A stretch of DNA of 64,000 nucleotides from Epiperipatus broadwayi (GCA_028023455.1 JAQFVV010000012.1:14152364-14216363); one strand, 5' to 3'; shown: positions 1-12,182, numbered from the stretch's first letter. The notes: generated by a model from the letters alone, not told the origin. A program made the numbers and translations.

Positions 1-777
1 TGTTTTCTGAAAAATGACACATACATTCCTCTGGCCAGTATTTTTCTTGAGTAACTCTTGTACTTTCTTGATCCTCTTTCCAGTAACATTTCATTAGCGC
101 CTGTTCATATTGTACGAAGTCGACTGATTTCTTAAATAAGGATTCCCACCTAGTCTGTGCTGCCTCCTGTAAATGGCTAATTGCTATCGCCAGCTTGACT
201 CCTTCGGTCATCAAATTTATCTCAAAATATCTCTCCAAGCTAGTTATATATTCCATGGATTATTCATCCTCATGGCATTAGAAGATCTTCACTCTTAAAA
301 ATTGATTAACCAAACTGGGTATGTTTTGTTGCTTTTCTACGGTTATTTGCATAGGTTGGCCTTCGTATTGACTCTTCACTTCCTTAACTTGTGCTAAGTT
401 TGTTCACTTCGGCTTGTACCTTTTTAACGAAGTCTTGTTCATGATCTTCTTCGTCTATTTCTTTCTCTAACTTTCTTTCTATATTTTGAACTTTCTCTTC
501 ATTCTCATTCTTGTGGTTGTTTGTCTCTGACTACCTGTTTGACTTTTTCCACTACTTTGTTTACTCTGTCATCTACCTTTTTTAATATCCTCTCTTTGAA
601 GGCCTTTTGGCTTTTTCATTTCTTTCAATTCAATTTTAATTTTTATCATTTCGCTCTTAATTCCTTCATTTCATTTTTGATTTTCTTCATTTTGTTTTTG
701 AATTCCTTTATTAGTTCTTTAAACTTTTCCAGTATTACTGGCACATTACTTTGTCTTGTCGCTTCTTAATCTCGTAT
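1..777 (-). pseudogene. Degenerate Gypsy-type Gag relic, cut by window edge
   Basis: Read on the minus strand, 770 down to about 520 encodes a Lys/Glu-rich coiled-coil stretch that begins near a Pro-Val-Ile-Leu-Glu segment and breaks by stop and frameshift near 650. From about 258 to 1 a separate frame stays open for 85 codons to the edge. It has the pattern of a retrotransposon capsid: a Leu-Glu-Arg-Tyr-Phe helix, a Lys-Leu-Ala-Ile-Ala-Ile helix, then an Ala-x-x-Arg-Trp motif. The usual order, coiled coil then capsid, is kept, but frameshifts separate the two parts. Capsid identity is inferred from this helix and aromatic pattern, not from a search. Other coiled-coil Gag relics occur in the window. 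Its 5' LTR should lie to the right, and a TGG-start primer-site candidate sits near 1090-1106. Confidence 0.5.
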
Positions 778-1132
778 ACACTCAAATACTATTTTCATTT
801 TATTTTTCTGCGAATAATTCCTATGTATATATTATACTAACTTTATTTTCTGGTAAAAGTCAAAAACAATTTAAAAAAAAAATCTTTAGCTCTATTTAAA
901 CTGTTTAGTATTTCAATTAATATTGCGCTTGTCATTTCCCCTACTGTAACGTTTGCTCTTTGATTCTTAATTTTGCCCTCTACTTGCCTACTTCCACCCT
1001 CTGCTAAAACACATCAATATAAATCTTTTTACAACTGACAACAAAAAAACATATGTGCCTTTTTTTTTTTAAAAACAATTTTCATAGCTTCACTTTGAGC
1101 CATTGCATCAAGTCGAAGTCCCTCATTGGAAC

Positions 1133-1186
1133 ATCATTGTACTGGCTCATAGTCCCATGTTGGGAAATCATTGTACCGGGTCATAG
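1133..1186. repeat. Short direct repeat, two 20-bp units
   Basis: Two near-identical 20-bp units (ATCATTGTACTGGCTCATAG and a copy with two changes) start 34 bp apart. They may belong to the LTR of the minus-strand Gag relic at the left edge. No matching second LTR is in the window. Confidence 0.35.
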
Positions 1187-1189
1187 CTT

Positions 1190-1944
1190 TTTTATGTTAT
1201 TTTTTATATTTATATAGTTCTCGGTTACTAAAGGGGTTTTGAATCATTTATACTATACGTATATGTATAGCAGATTAATGCTTATGATATGACTAAATTG
1301 CTACCTCTTTTTTAAGTTAATAAATAAATATTAGGGAAAATGTGACTATATTTTGTGATCAATCTAATTCTGAGTTGTCATATATGATATAAAAGAGAAC
1401 TATAACTTGGGACAGCTTTTATTTATTTGTTTTAGGCACCGATGCTCAGTGGACCATATTAGCTGAACACTGTCACAAGGTTAATTAATAAAGACTGAAT
1501 TTTTTCCTTTTCTTTATTTAATTGTTTGAAATACAAAATACTGTAATTATTGAATTGCCTGAATTTTTCCATTGTTTTCAAATTTCTTTTCAAAACAGAC
1601 ATAATCTTTTTAATTTAGTTTTTTTAAATCTATTTCTTAATTGAGATTATCATATAATTTATAAGTTTCTCTTAATTTTATACATTTTTTTTAACAAACC
1701 TAGCATTTGAATATAATATTACATTTAAAACCTTTTTTTTCTTTGTTTTTACTTTTGAACTGCTGTATTTAGTAATCTTTACATTTCTAAGCCAACTCAG
1801 TAACATGTGGAAGATTACATGGGCAACAGTGAAATGAATAAGAGATTATTCATTTCAATATATATATAACCGAATTACACTTATTTAAAATTATTTGGTA
1901 TTAGGTATATATATATGCTAAATTAAGTATTTTCTGTGTGAAAG
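1190..1944. other. AT-rich non-coding stretch
   Basis: AT-rich sequence with T-runs. I see no coding, RNA or repeat signal. Part of it could be the decayed 5' LTR of the Gag relic at the left edge, but no LTR boundary can be set. Confidence 0.4.
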
Positions 1945-2289
1945 TGTAAGGCTATTTCTAAACAAATAATTAGAAATATGTTTAGCAATTTATGTTGCTA
2001 AGAAACCATCAATTACTATTGACAGTTCTAAAGCTAATCTATTTTCTGTTGCACTATCCAATAATAAGTTTTTTGTTTTGAGTTTAATTTAAAATAAAAG
2101 CAGATCCATCTTTCATTTTAATGCAGATTTTTATATGAATTTCTAATCTAAATTGAAAAATAAAAATTGCTATTGCTAGGTATTAGAACAAATTAATTTA
2201 GTCTTAGAACTGTTGGTAGTAATTGCTGATTTTCAGATAATATCCATTGCTAAACATATTTCTAGTTATTTACATGGAAATAGCCACAT
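1945..2289. mobile_element. Palindromic MITE (foldback), imperfect
   Basis: The two ends are inverted repeats. TAGAAATATGTTTAGCAA near 1970 is mirrored near 2255, and GGCTATTTC at the left mirrors GAAATAGCC at the right. Further matching inward (for example ACAGTTCTAA against TTAGAACTGT) shows arms of more than 100 bp. There is no coding capacity. The tandem units at 2579-2685 share the end sequence of this element, so they are probably a rearranged relative. Confidence 0.55.
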
Positions 2290-2578
2290 ATTTTATTTGT
2301 TTACATTCATAATAAATCCATAAAAGCATTTTAATATAATATATACAATTCTGAGATAGAAATTACGATTTATAGAATATCAAAAGAAGTTGGGAGTCTT
2401 AAGTTCTCATATTTATAAAAATAGTGCATGGGTTTAAATCCATGTAAAAATTTGAGTTACAAATGAAAGAGGAATCTTTTTCTAATTAAAGTCAAGACAA
2501 AAAAGCTATTGCTGAATACAAGAGCAAAAGCAGTTTAACTGTAGGATTGTTTATAAATGGTTTTCTAGCAAAATCCAC

Positions 2579-2685
2579 TGCTTAACATATGTATATAATT
2601 ATTTACATAGAAATAGTCACATACTTTACTTTGCTTAACATATGTATATATTTTTTTACATAGAAATAGTCACATACTTAACTTT
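2579..2685. repeat. Tandem duplication, about 52 bp x 2
   Basis: The unit containing GCTTAACATATGTATATA followed by ACATAGAAATAGTCACATAC occurs twice in a row. The second half matches the right end of the MITE at 1945-2289. Confidence 0.6.
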
Positions 2686-2689
2686 GTTT

Positions 2690-4570
2690 ATATTATATAT
2701 ATATATTGTAACACTGAGGAAATAATAGGGGTCATTCCTAAGGTGATACTCACCAGTATGTGATTATCAACAGCCCATGTTGTGTAGTCATTTCTAACTC
2801 TATGGAAAATCATGGTTTAAATCATCAGGAATCAGGAATTGTTTATCCTCAAGTAAAAAAAAATTTAATACCAAAGGGATGAGCATGATAGATCATTCTG
2901 AGAGATCAGCCTAGTTAACTCACTAGAGTAACTATAAGTATTATTAAATAAGAATTCACCAGCATTATAAATAAATGTAAGCAATACTTATTCATCATCA
3001 TGAACGATTAACAATAAAAATAAATCAACAGTCAATCTGGTGACTGCATTTATAATAGGTCTACTATAGACTAGACTAATTATATAGCCTTTGCCAGCTT
3101 GGAGCAGATCATTAAAACCATTAGCTGGATGCACAAAATTAAGTGTTAATCCATAAGAATACAACCAAAAAAAAAATAATGCTGGGATACTAAAACATGC
3201 TGATCATCATCAATGCGCTTGGCCACTTAGTACCCTTGATGTACTGGCCACTATAAACTTAATGTCTAATAGAGACTAAACTGAAATAAAATGTAGTGCA
3301 TGGACTTTAAAGAATATACTCTTTGCACCAATCCAGGACAATAATCATCATGATCAACTGGATGCCCATATACTAAATATATATACCCATTATTCTATAT
3401 AGCTATTATGCACAAATTTAGCTCAGGAAGCAAGAACTCTATAATTTATTACTGTAAGCAAGAGGGAAATAAATAAATAGATTAGCTTATTATAAATAAC
3501 CTTAAGTAAATCATGGGCTTCCCCTACTTATAAATAACTTGTTTTATGGGGATCAAAAAAATCTAAATCCTAGAATATAATCTGTCATGATATAAGGTCA
3601 TATACACACTGCACTTCATGAAACAGGAATTGAATAGAATAAAGAAATTAAGACTAAAAAAATATATTTTTAAAACAATTATTTAATACCTAATTAGTAA
3701 CAACCACAAAAAAATAAAAAATGATATGATAGTATGATATTTCAAACACTCATTTCATCAAAAAAGAAATACATTTTCACAAAAAATCATATTAACCAAC
3801 CAATTTTTATTCTTGGATTAACTTCATTAAGTTCTTTCTTTAAAAGTAACTAAGAGTTTGTTAAACATTTTTAAAATCAAAGAGAACATACTTTGCTTCT
3901 ACCCAGAGTGCATATTTGTAAGAGAAAATTGACTGGGGTGTCGCAAAAAAATAATGTTTCACAATTTGAAACAACTTAATGGAATTATTTAACATTGTCA
4001 ATTCTTACATACCAAAACAACATTATATTTCTGAAACAAAAAACATTTTCTATTAATAAAAATATATAGTGTGCATACATCAGAAAATAATATCTCTAAT
4101 CATGGCTTTAGGGTTTATGGAGTTATTTTCAGTTTTTGTTATAATTGAGCTCCTTGAAGGCTTCTTAGACATGTGCATGGTTAAGGTGCCCTTTTCTTGG
4201 TCTGTAGCAATTCCAGGTAAACAAAAAAAATAGCAAATTTTATCTATTGTGGTTTTTTTCATTTTGCAAATAAGACTGACATAGTCAGAAACTTGTGCTC
4301 TTAGTTGAAGGCAAGGGTGCAGACTACTTTAGGGAGTACATTCTTTATATTTTTAGTAAAGATAGGTTACATGGAGGAAGATTATGCCTAGATTTTAACT
4401 GAATTTAGTACAAGGTTTTCATTGTACAAACCATCTTAGTGCTAAACTCATAGTATGCTAAAAGCTTGATAAAAATACTGTTATTTTATTCAATAGCTTG
4501 ATAAAGATTCCTGCTGTATTATGCCACAGCTTGGTAAAGACTTCAGCTTTTTTCTTCTTTAGCAGCTGGA
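2690..4570. other. AT-rich non-coding stretch
   Basis: Nothing recognisable. A 60-codon minus-strand open frame at 4080-4262 has no domain, no splice context and ordinary background composition. Confidence 0.4.
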
Positions 4571-4580
4571 TTAAAACTTC

Positions 4581-4735
4581 ACTGCTTTCTCTTCAACAGC
4601 TAAGTTAGGAATACTTTTGTCTTTTTTTTGACTGCTTTCTCTTCAACAGTTAGGTTAGCAATATTTATTGTCTTTTTCAGCAGCAGGGATCAAGACTTGA
4701 CTGCTCTCTCTTCAACAGTTAAGTTAGGAATACCC
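4581..4735. repeat. Diverged tandem repeat, three units
   Basis: Three copies of ACTGCTTTCTCTTCAACAG followed by a TAAGTTAGGAATA-like segment, spaced about 50-70 bp. A looser CAGCTTGATAAAGA motif repeats just upstream (4490-4545). No coding sense is evident. Confidence 0.55.
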
Positions 4736-5287
4736 TCTCCAGACACTTGGGGTATTATATCTTATCCATGCCTCCACATGTATATATATTTTTAGAACAA
4801 ACTTGTCTGCAAGCCAATTACAATATGTCTCTTACATGAGGATTTTCATGAGCAACCAATTAGATAAAATTTCATAAATACAATTATTCAGCCAATTTCC
4901 TCCTTAATCATAGATATTGAAAACAAGTTAAGAACTTCAATTAATATTTTAAAATTCTTGACATTTCTTTATTATTAAAAACCAAATTTTCTTGCAAAAA
5001 AAAAACCCCCAAAATAATCAATCAATTGCACTGATTTGATTTTTCTTTTTCATTAAAAAAAGGTAAAGAAAAAAAAACTGATTAATTAAAGATAAAATTT
5101 GCAAATGTATTAAAATTTATTTTGTTCTTCCCCCTCTTTTTTTTTTTTAAAAAAAATAAATCTATTTAATGTTTGAGAATTATCATACTATCATATTGGG
5201 ATTTAAAATAGTTAAATAAAGACCCATTAAAAAAATATGTATAGGAAAATTAAATATTATTTCCCCCATTAATTAATTAATTTTTTT

Positions 5288-5407
5288 ATACTCAAACTTG
5301 AAGAACATGCTGTCAGCTATCTAATTATTATTTTTTTTGTTAGAACAACTATAGACTCAAACCTGAGGAACGTGCTGTCAACTATAATTATTATTTTTTT
5401 TTGTTAG
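5288..5407. repeat. Tandem duplication, about 60 bp x 2
   Basis: Two adjacent units: ACTCAAACTTGAAGAACATG, then GCTGTCA and ATTATTATTTTTTTT; and ACTCAAACCTGAGGAACGTG, then the same tail. Roughly 85-90% identical by eye. Confidence 0.6.
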
Positions 5408-5786
5408 TATAGCTATATAGCCAACTGGTTACAATATATTAATTTAATGCTATATTACACTAACTTTACAAACTTTACAGAAAAAAAAAGTGCCAACATT
5501 CACATATTTGCACAGTGTTTTATTTTGCCTGATCACATTTATTTCTGTGAATTTCATAAATATTCTTAAAGAATTTTCTATGAGATGTTACATAATAGAA
5601 TTTAGCCGTTAATATAAAAGTTTCATGCAATAAATGTTGAGCTTTATTTTTACATTTATGTATAATATATAAGTTTAATTGTGTGAATTATTATAAAAGC
5701 CTTTGTGTTAAAAAAAAAAAATTAAGATAATTTATTGTTTATAAGTATATGAATTAAATAATGATTATTTCAAATACATTATTCAG

Positions 5787-5882
5787 ACTGTGATGCATCA
5801 TGCATTGGTTGCACTGGAGCTGGTTCTTCAAATTGTGTGGAGTGTAAAGAAGGTTTTTCTCTTCATGATAGTGAATGTAAAG
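5787..5882 (+). CDS. CRELD: Internal exon: CRELD-type furin-like Cys-rich repeat
   Basis: The exon follows ...TTATTCAG and is closed by AG|GTAAGT, both strong splice sites. It starts at codon position 2 and ends after codon position 1. Its 31 full codons are uninterrupted and contain six cysteines with spacing C-x3-C-x2-C-x7-C-x2-C-x10-C, including Gly-Cys-Thr-Gly-Ala-Gly and Cys-Lys-Glu-Gly-Phe. This is the furin-like repeat found in CRELD1/2 (cysteine-rich with EGF-like domains), ER proteins of client-folding pathways. It is clearly richer in GC than its surroundings. CRELD is the best family guess; another furin-repeat protein is possible because no EGF exon is visible in the window. Upstream exons are not in the window or were not recognised. 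Confidence 0.65.
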
Positions 5883-6186
5883 GTAAGTCTTTTTTTTATA
5901 TATAATTATCTTTTAAAAATTTGTATCAGCTATTGAGTTAAGATATTTATATATTTCAGATGTATGACATAAAAACATCACTCCTTTTTGTACTAATTAG
6001 GAATAGTAAGCACAGAAGTAAATAGAAAAGTATTTAAAATGAAAAATTACCAAGAGCTTTAAATGAAAAATTAATAAAAATTATTCAATTTTACCACTTA
6101 ACAATTTGTAATGGTTGTCAATTTTCTAGCTTTATTTTAAAAAATCAAAAATTAAATTATTTTTTGTATATCCCCCTTCCTTTAAA

Positions 6187-6270
6187 AAGGGGGGGGGGTT
6201 GCTTGGCAGGAGGGGGAAAAAATGGTTTGTTTTTTTTATTGGGAGTGTTGGGGGGGTTATTGTTGGGAAA
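6187..6270 (+). other. G-run cluster with quadruplex potential
   Basis: Successive G-runs (a run of about ten, then GGAGGGGG, GGGAG, GGGGGGG, GGG) within about 80 bp of otherwise AT-rich intron, about 300 bp after the splice donor at 5883. Four or more tracts of three or more Gs meet the simple G-quadruplex rule on the + strand, which is the sense strand of the host gene. Formation is not shown. Confidence 0.4.
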
Positions 6271-6802
6271 CTAATTATATATAAAATAGTATGATGTGTT
6301 TATTTAATCAGATTTCAATGTACAAATAATATCTATTTTGTAACCATTTTCAGATAGCATCTACTTAAATCACATATTTTAAAATATATATATATAAAGT
6401 AAACATTCGATCCATTGTTCCCAAAGGACCATAGAAAATAAATCACAAAAAATATAGTAAACCCAGCATCTTATTAAAATTATAGATAAAAACAATTTAA
6501 TGCTTATTCAATAAAATACATGTAAAGTACAACTTGTAGTTTATGACTCAAAATATTTTAAAAAGTTTGTATACATATATATATATATAATTTTAATATC
6601 AGTAATTAAATTTAAAAATCAGAGTTAATATTAATTATAGTGATTAGATATAAGTATAGTTTTTTTTTATAACAATCTTGTTTTTATTTTATTAAAATCT
6701 TACTGATATTTATTTCTATTTAAAGTAGTCATGGGCAATCTGTGGCTTGGGCTCGTATATAAACCTTTATGAATTTCTCTGTCATACTTTATTCATTTTT
6801 TT

Positions 6803-7103
6803 TTCTGAAGGTTTGTGATGATAGTGTTTTAGTTGTATTTATATGTTGGACTATTTGCATCATCTAATGAGTATTGAATGTCTTTAGAAAAATTTAATTA
6901 TTAAAATATTCCAATACATTCAACTGTTAGTAATAGCTCACAGTTTAGTATATGCATAGCATTTTGAGTGATTATGCTCTCTTCTTCAGGTGTTGCTGAC
7001 TTAATCAATGACATTATTAGCATGGGAATTGAACTTGGACCCTTAGATTTCTGAATACTGAATTTTAAGGTAATGCTCTAACTGATAACCATTCTGCTTA
7101 AAG
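6803..7103 (-). mobile_element. tRNA-derived SINE, diverged copy
   Basis: Homologous to the SINE at 59941-60213 and to the arms of 52190-52898. Read on the minus strand it has a tRNA-like head (a Box-B-like segment near 7025, the complement of GGGAATTGAACTTGGACCC). A middle follows with CTGAAGA...AAAATGC, a diverged hammerhead-like core, then one 42-bp CATATACTAA-type unit. The AT-rich tail ends in AACACTATCATCACAAACC. The + strand side starts after a T-run at about 6800. TSDs are not clear. Confidence 0.65.
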
Positions 7104-7214
7104 GCAAACATTCAGTAGAAATTTCATATATGCATTTATGAGGTTCCTCCTGATTTTCCCACTTTTTTTAAGACCAAAATTTAGTGGTTTTTGTACATTA
7201 TGTGTAGTCACACT

Positions 7215-7684
7215 AGGTTAAATTATGACTTTTTGCCATTGTCATGTGAGCAGCTTCTTTAAATTTTCTTTTTTTGTACCTTTCCTTCTCCATCCAATAT
7301 TTTTGTATTTTCCCAATTGGACATATGTTCATTGGTACACACATGGTCTGCTACCTTAGTCACATCTGTTTTTCTCTCTTCTAATCATCAGTTTGTGTTC
7401 TTTCAAATGGAAGGACTGGTCTCACCAATATATGTTCTTCCACATTCACATGGTTTTTCATAGATGCAGTTTTTTCTTTTCAGCATTTCAAGTTTAGGCT
7501 TTGTAGATGTTAGAATTTCTCGTAGCGTGGTATGGTTTTGGAAAACTGTTCTGATGTTATACTGATTGCAGATTTTACTTAATTTGTCTGCCATTTTTGG
7601 TATGTATGGGCATACTACAGTATCAATAATTGTTTTTTCTTTTAATCGTTCTTTTTGTTGTCTATTTAAGGTTTCCTTAGACAT
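7215..7684 (-). pseudogene. Penelope-like element relic: GIY-YIG endonuclease end
   Basis: The minus-strand frame 7684-7403 encodes the linker and start of a GIY-YIG endonuclease. It has Cys-x-Tyr-Ile-Pro early, Tyr-Glu-Lys-Pro-Cys-Glu-Cys-Gly, then Arg-Thr-Tyr-Ile-Gly-Glu-Thr, the 'YIG' core. After a frameshift near 7400 the family continues: Lys-Glu-His, then Val-Ala-Asp-His-Val-Cys-Thr-Asn-Glu-His, Trp-Glu-Asn-Thr-Lys-Ile-Leu-Asp and a Lys/Arg-rich end to about 7215. This layout matches the C-terminus of PLE polyproteins. It differs in sequence from the PLE at 47.7-55.5 kb, so it is a second lineage. The reverse transcriptase part is absent. Confidence 0.75.
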
Positions 7685-7689
7685 TCAAT

Positions 7690-8268
7690 ATTCATTAGAT
7701 GATGAAAATAGTTCAACATATAAATACATACTTTATTCATGATTATATGAGTATACTAACTAGTTATATAAAACTTACATGAATTTTCTTTATAAATAAT
7801 TTTATTTAAATATATTTTATAATAAATTTCAATGTTTATGAACATTTTCTTATAGTGAAGTGGCATGATTTATGATGAATAATATTTCATGAGACATATT
7901 GTTTTAGAAATGCTATCTTTGCCTGATTTAAAATATGGATTTCAATATGCTTTCATTTGGAGGAAAGCAATCTTATTCTACTTTAAGATAATTGAAATAT
8001 TGTCTGATGATTAAAAAAAAGAAGATTGATAGTCAATGAAGTTGTTTTTACTGTGATTCTGAGTAAACTTCAGTTAACATTTTTTTGTCAGTAAGATTAT
8101 TAGAAATGTTCCTATGAAAAAGCTAGATATAAAAAAGAAGTTGAAAATTTATTAGCAACAAAATTATAAAAATGTTTTTAAAAATTATAAGATTATTCTG
8201 TATATATCTTAATTGATTATTTATAATTAGAATTTATGAAAATTAATTATAGTATTGATAATATCTAT
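7690..8268. other. AT-rich non-coding stretch
   Basis: No coding, RNA or repeat signal seen. Confidence 0.4.
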
Positions 8269-8270
8269 TA

Positions 8271-8413
8271 AAATGAAAATATACGGAGAAAAGGTAGTTT
8301 TTTTATATTATTTAGCTTTATTATTGCCTAGTATGCTTTCAATATAAGCATGCTAGGCTGTAATAAAGCTAAATATTATTAAAAAACTACCTTTTCTGTG
8401 TGTATTTTCATTT
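8271..8413. mobile_element. Palindromic MITE with TA target duplication
   Basis: Nearly the whole 143 bp folds on itself. AAATGAAAATATAC...GGTAGTTTTTTTATATTA on the left mirrors the right arm, with a short loop near 8335-8345. Both ends abut TA (8269-8270 and 8414-8415), as for Tc1/mariner-type insertions. Non-coding. Confidence 0.7.
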
Positions 8414-8415
8414 TA

Positions 8416-10050
8416 CCAGATATTACGTTGGCTCAGAAAAGAAGAACATTAGTAACAATAGTATAGATAATAGTATATGTTCTTTTATTGTATATTGTTA
8501 TGGAATGAAATATTAGAGAATATAAAGAAAAGAAATAATGATGGAGAGATCTTGAATTGAGTTCTTAATTATTGATTAAGATGATGACCAAACATATTTC
8601 CCATTTTGTAAAGATCACATAAAAGAATTCTAAAAGAAAGGCAGCTTATATTTGTTGATCATTATCAATTTACAAGCATTTGTATGAAAATCCAATTAAG
8701 AGTTGCATTAGCTTCATTTTTAATTGGGATATATCAAATTTCCGTTTATAATGAAGTAATATCTTCATGTCATAATATTCTAATTCTTTTTCCATTAGTA
8801 TTCTGATGTATTCGTAGTCTGAACATAAGCATGCCCAAGAATATAAACAAATTATTTAAGCATACAATGGAAATGAGACAAGATTTAAATAAAAATGTCA
8901 TCGACACTAAATTTAGTTTCAAATAATTTTAATTAAAAATCATTCATAATTATATGCCCACACAGTTATAATAAAAATGTAATTCTAAACAAATATCAGA
9001 AAACTATTTGCATATGTTTTTTAACTAAAGAAAAACAATTAATTTATAAGGGATTGTAATATCTAACCTTCATTAACCAATTTAACCTCCCAATCTTGCT
9101 GTCATGCAAAAATATAATTATCAGCGTTATTTGTAAAAAAAAAATTGGAAATTTTAGATTGATAATATTACAATGGTTTAGTTCTAATCCACTAGTGAAA
9201 ATATAATTTTTGTCATTGTATTATAATTATTCTTATTGATTAATAATTCTAATATTTTGATACTTATATACATTTATGACTTTGTTAACATGTTCATCAG
9301 AAAAAAAAGTTGATAGTTGATTATGGAATTGCAGATCTCTTTCAACGTTAAATGTGCCTCTTTACATACTCTATAACAAACTAATCTCATATCACTTGTT
9401 TCTTTTTGTAATTTATACTGGTCTAAATATTAAGTTCACTTATCATCAATAATATATACAAATTCTTGCATGCACGCATATTTACTATTAAAATCAAGAT
9501 TTGATGAATCGAAGGAATACTTTTATAGTAGGTATTGTAATCTAATTATGATATTTAATTATTATTTATAATATTCGTTTTTACTTCTCAGCCTCTTAAT
9601 ATATATCTTTTTTTCCTATTTATATTTCTAGGGTAAATTATAATTTAGTATATTGTATCATTGGATTTCAGTTGATGATAATTATTTTTTACAATGCTTT
9701 TATTTTAACAATTTATATAGATTTTGATCTATAACCATAATAATTTTTTTCTATTCAAAATCTTTTTACAAATATTTTAAAAAGCATTATCTCAAGGGGT
9801 TTTCTTCAACTTATAGATGTTTTGGGAAGATTGTTACCTTCAAAGTTTGTATTAACAATGTGCATTGTGATTAACTAATAAAAAAATGCTTGATCATCAT
9901 TTCTGGGAATTTGTGATTGCATTCTATTTATGTTTTATTAATTTGTACTCTTTGGGTTTACATTTTTAATCTTTGTATTTAAGTTTATGTAGTTGCACCT
10001 TTCAAAAGTTTTTTCATTTATTTTCAAGTTTTTATTTTTGGTTTTTTCAG
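8416..10050. other. Intron sequence, no feature seen
   Basis: AT-rich intron between the furin-like exon and the membrane-type terminal exon. I find no exon, RNA gene or clear repeat. The last 10 bases before 10051 form a good T-rich acceptor. Confidence 0.4.
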
Positions 10051-10232
10051 AGGGTGATAAACTTTGGCAGGGTCCAGAAATGCCATGGGCTGTAAAAATA
10101 ATAGTGACCTATACTGGACTGATGTTTAGTCTTATCTTCCTGATCATGGGCTACAATCATCTTGCAGGCTTAGTAATTTTAGTGATCAGTTTGTTAGTCA
10201 TATGGTGGAATTTACAAAGCTATCTGTTATAA
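10051..10232 (+). CDS. Alternative terminal exon A: two-helix membrane tail
   Basis: Preceded by a T-rich acceptor ending TTTTTTCAG, it starts at codon position 2, so the donor at 5882 (one base of a codon, G) joins it as GAG (Glu). It encodes about 60 residues to a TAA: a short charged or polar start (Gly-Asp-Lys-Leu-Trp-Gln-Gly), then two hydrophobic segments of about 20 residues split by Gly-Tyr-Asn-His-Leu-Ala-Gly. This is the hairpin topology of the CRELD1 C-terminus, though the residues are not close to the vertebrate sequence I know. Its GC content exceeds the flanks. AATAAA signals lie at 10743-10752. Its membership in the same gene is inferred from phase, order and topology. It could instead be an exon of an unrelated gene. 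Confidence 0.6.
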
Positions 10233-10742
10233 TTTCAGATGTTTATTATTATAATCTTATTTGTGTATTGTATACACCTGGATTAAATGTGCATTTTCTT
10301 TGATTTCAAAGAATAACTAACATTTTCTGTTGCTATATTGGTTCTTTATGAGAATTTAATATATTAATTTAAAAAAAGAAATATATTTCTACCCCATTAT
10401 TCTGAGTATTAAACAATATTTAAAATTTTTGATTCAATTGTTCATTTGAATTCTTAACTGATCAAAATAAAAAATTATTAATATAAATAACACTTCAGTA
10501 AAACTTTTGATTTTTAAGTTGTTTTGTTAATTTTCTTCTCATATTTAATTAGAGAAATACATAGCATGTTTTCCTGTTCAAGAATGCATTAATAGAAATA
10601 CATTATATTGGTTTAACTTATTGCTGTATTATATTAATGCTTAGTGTTTAACATTTATATGTCATATCTGCTTTAATGAGTAAATATGCATTACTAAATA
10701 TTATTTATTATCATTTTGTAGTCGTAATATAATTTATACATA

Positions 10743-10752
10743 AATAAATAAA
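10743..10752 (+). promoter_or_regulatory. Candidate polyadenylation signals (overlapping AATAAA)
   Basis: Two overlapping AATAAA hexamers about 510 bp after the stop of terminal exon A. In DNA this AT-rich such hexamers are common, so support is weak. Confidence 0.25.
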
Positions 10753-11100
10753 GTTATAATCAATATGCAAATTATCATCAATTTAAATCACATCAACTGT
10801 TTTTAACTTATTTTTTTTGCTTTTGATCTCAAGACAATAATTGCTTTTTCATCTAAGTTTTTCTAGTTAATTTCACAATTGTGAAATATATATGATTTTC
10901 AGCAAGATATTTAATTTCTCTGTTCAATTTATCAATATAAGATTTGAGGAATCTTTTCTTACAATAATTTAAATCTAATTGTTTTAGATATCTCGCAATA
11001 TTTAGATTAACATGTTCAATCATGATCATTCAAATATTGCTTTTTTTCATAAATTTGTAAAACATAAATACATTTCTTATAATTTAAATGTATTACATAT

Positions 11101-12031
11101 TGTAACTATCAAAAGTGAATGGGTGGAACTTCCTACTACTTGTCCAAAAAGTGACTGAAACAACTTTAGTTTAATCAGTAATAAGTAGCTAATAAATCTC
11201 TTAATGTAATAACAATATATTATCTTTTCATTAAATATTTAAATAATGCATATGCAAATGAGAGAAATAGATCTAATATTATTTGTATGGCTAATGGATT
11301 CTCAAGTTTTTAAATATAACACTATCACTTCTAATGTTATCTCAAGATTTAAAATATTTGAATATAATAAATAAGACTTGTAAAATTTTATTATTTAATT
11401 CTAAATTTTATATAATAAATATAAAGGATAACAAAAAGTATTTTATTAATCATATCTTTCAATATCTATACATTAATATTTAAATTAATATGCCAGTATT
11501 AACAACAAATATCAATAATGTTACTTCTAAAATCAGTGAATTTATGGGATGCAAAAGTATGAAAGACAAAAGTCAAAATCAATTTATTTTAAAAAAATAT
11601 AAAATTATAACAATAAATTAAGTTCTCAAATTATAGATCTAAAAATGTCCAATGCCTTTTAAGAGGTAGCTCTTTTATATAAACTTTATCCATTTCTTTA
11701 TAAAGATAATAAAATATTTACCCTATATACTTGAACTATATAAATACACATAGCATTATAACTTATCTGCCTTCTGACAGTTAAAATACAAATCATCAGA
11801 AGGATTTCCCTCTCCTGTATGATTATACAATATTATAACAAATATTTATGGCCATGGAGACTACAGAATACTTTTCAAGGTATATATGGCATTACACAGG
11901 ATGCCTACCCAGGCTAATATATATGAATAAAATTATAACACAAGTTGTTAGGAGTTTCTACTAAACAACATTATATTACATGTAAAATCACATTACCATA
12001 AACATAACATAAATCCACAAAATATTTTTCA
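11101..12031 (-). repeat. Left LTR (3' LTR) of minus-strand retroelement
   Basis: Begins TGTAACTATC and ends TTTTCA. It matches 13101-14118 in the same order: TACTACTT, AGTAATAAGTAGCTAATAAA, ATTTATGGCCATGGAG, TATTACAT and CACAAAATAT segments. On the minus strand it is preceded by a purine tract at 12032-12044 (complement of TTCCCCCATTTT), a polypurine tract. Confidence 0.7.
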
Positions 12032-12182
12032 TTCCCCCATTTTATGCTTCAAATTATCAGATTTTATTTTAGTTTTGACTTGAAATTCTTTATTTACCTT
12101 TTGAAATTTTTTAATTTTGCTCTGTAAATCATGAAACCTAGCTTCATAATTAATCTTTGAGTCATTTAAACTTATTTCAAAA

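Noticed and set aside
521-769. 82-codon + strand Phe/Leu-rich frame
   Set aside because: Shadow of the minus-strand Lys/Glu-rich Gag relic.
10051-10232. Membrane tail considered as a transposon or viral fragment
   Set aside because: Clean splice acceptor, matching phase, single stop and CRELD1-like hairpin topology favour a host exon, though not proven.
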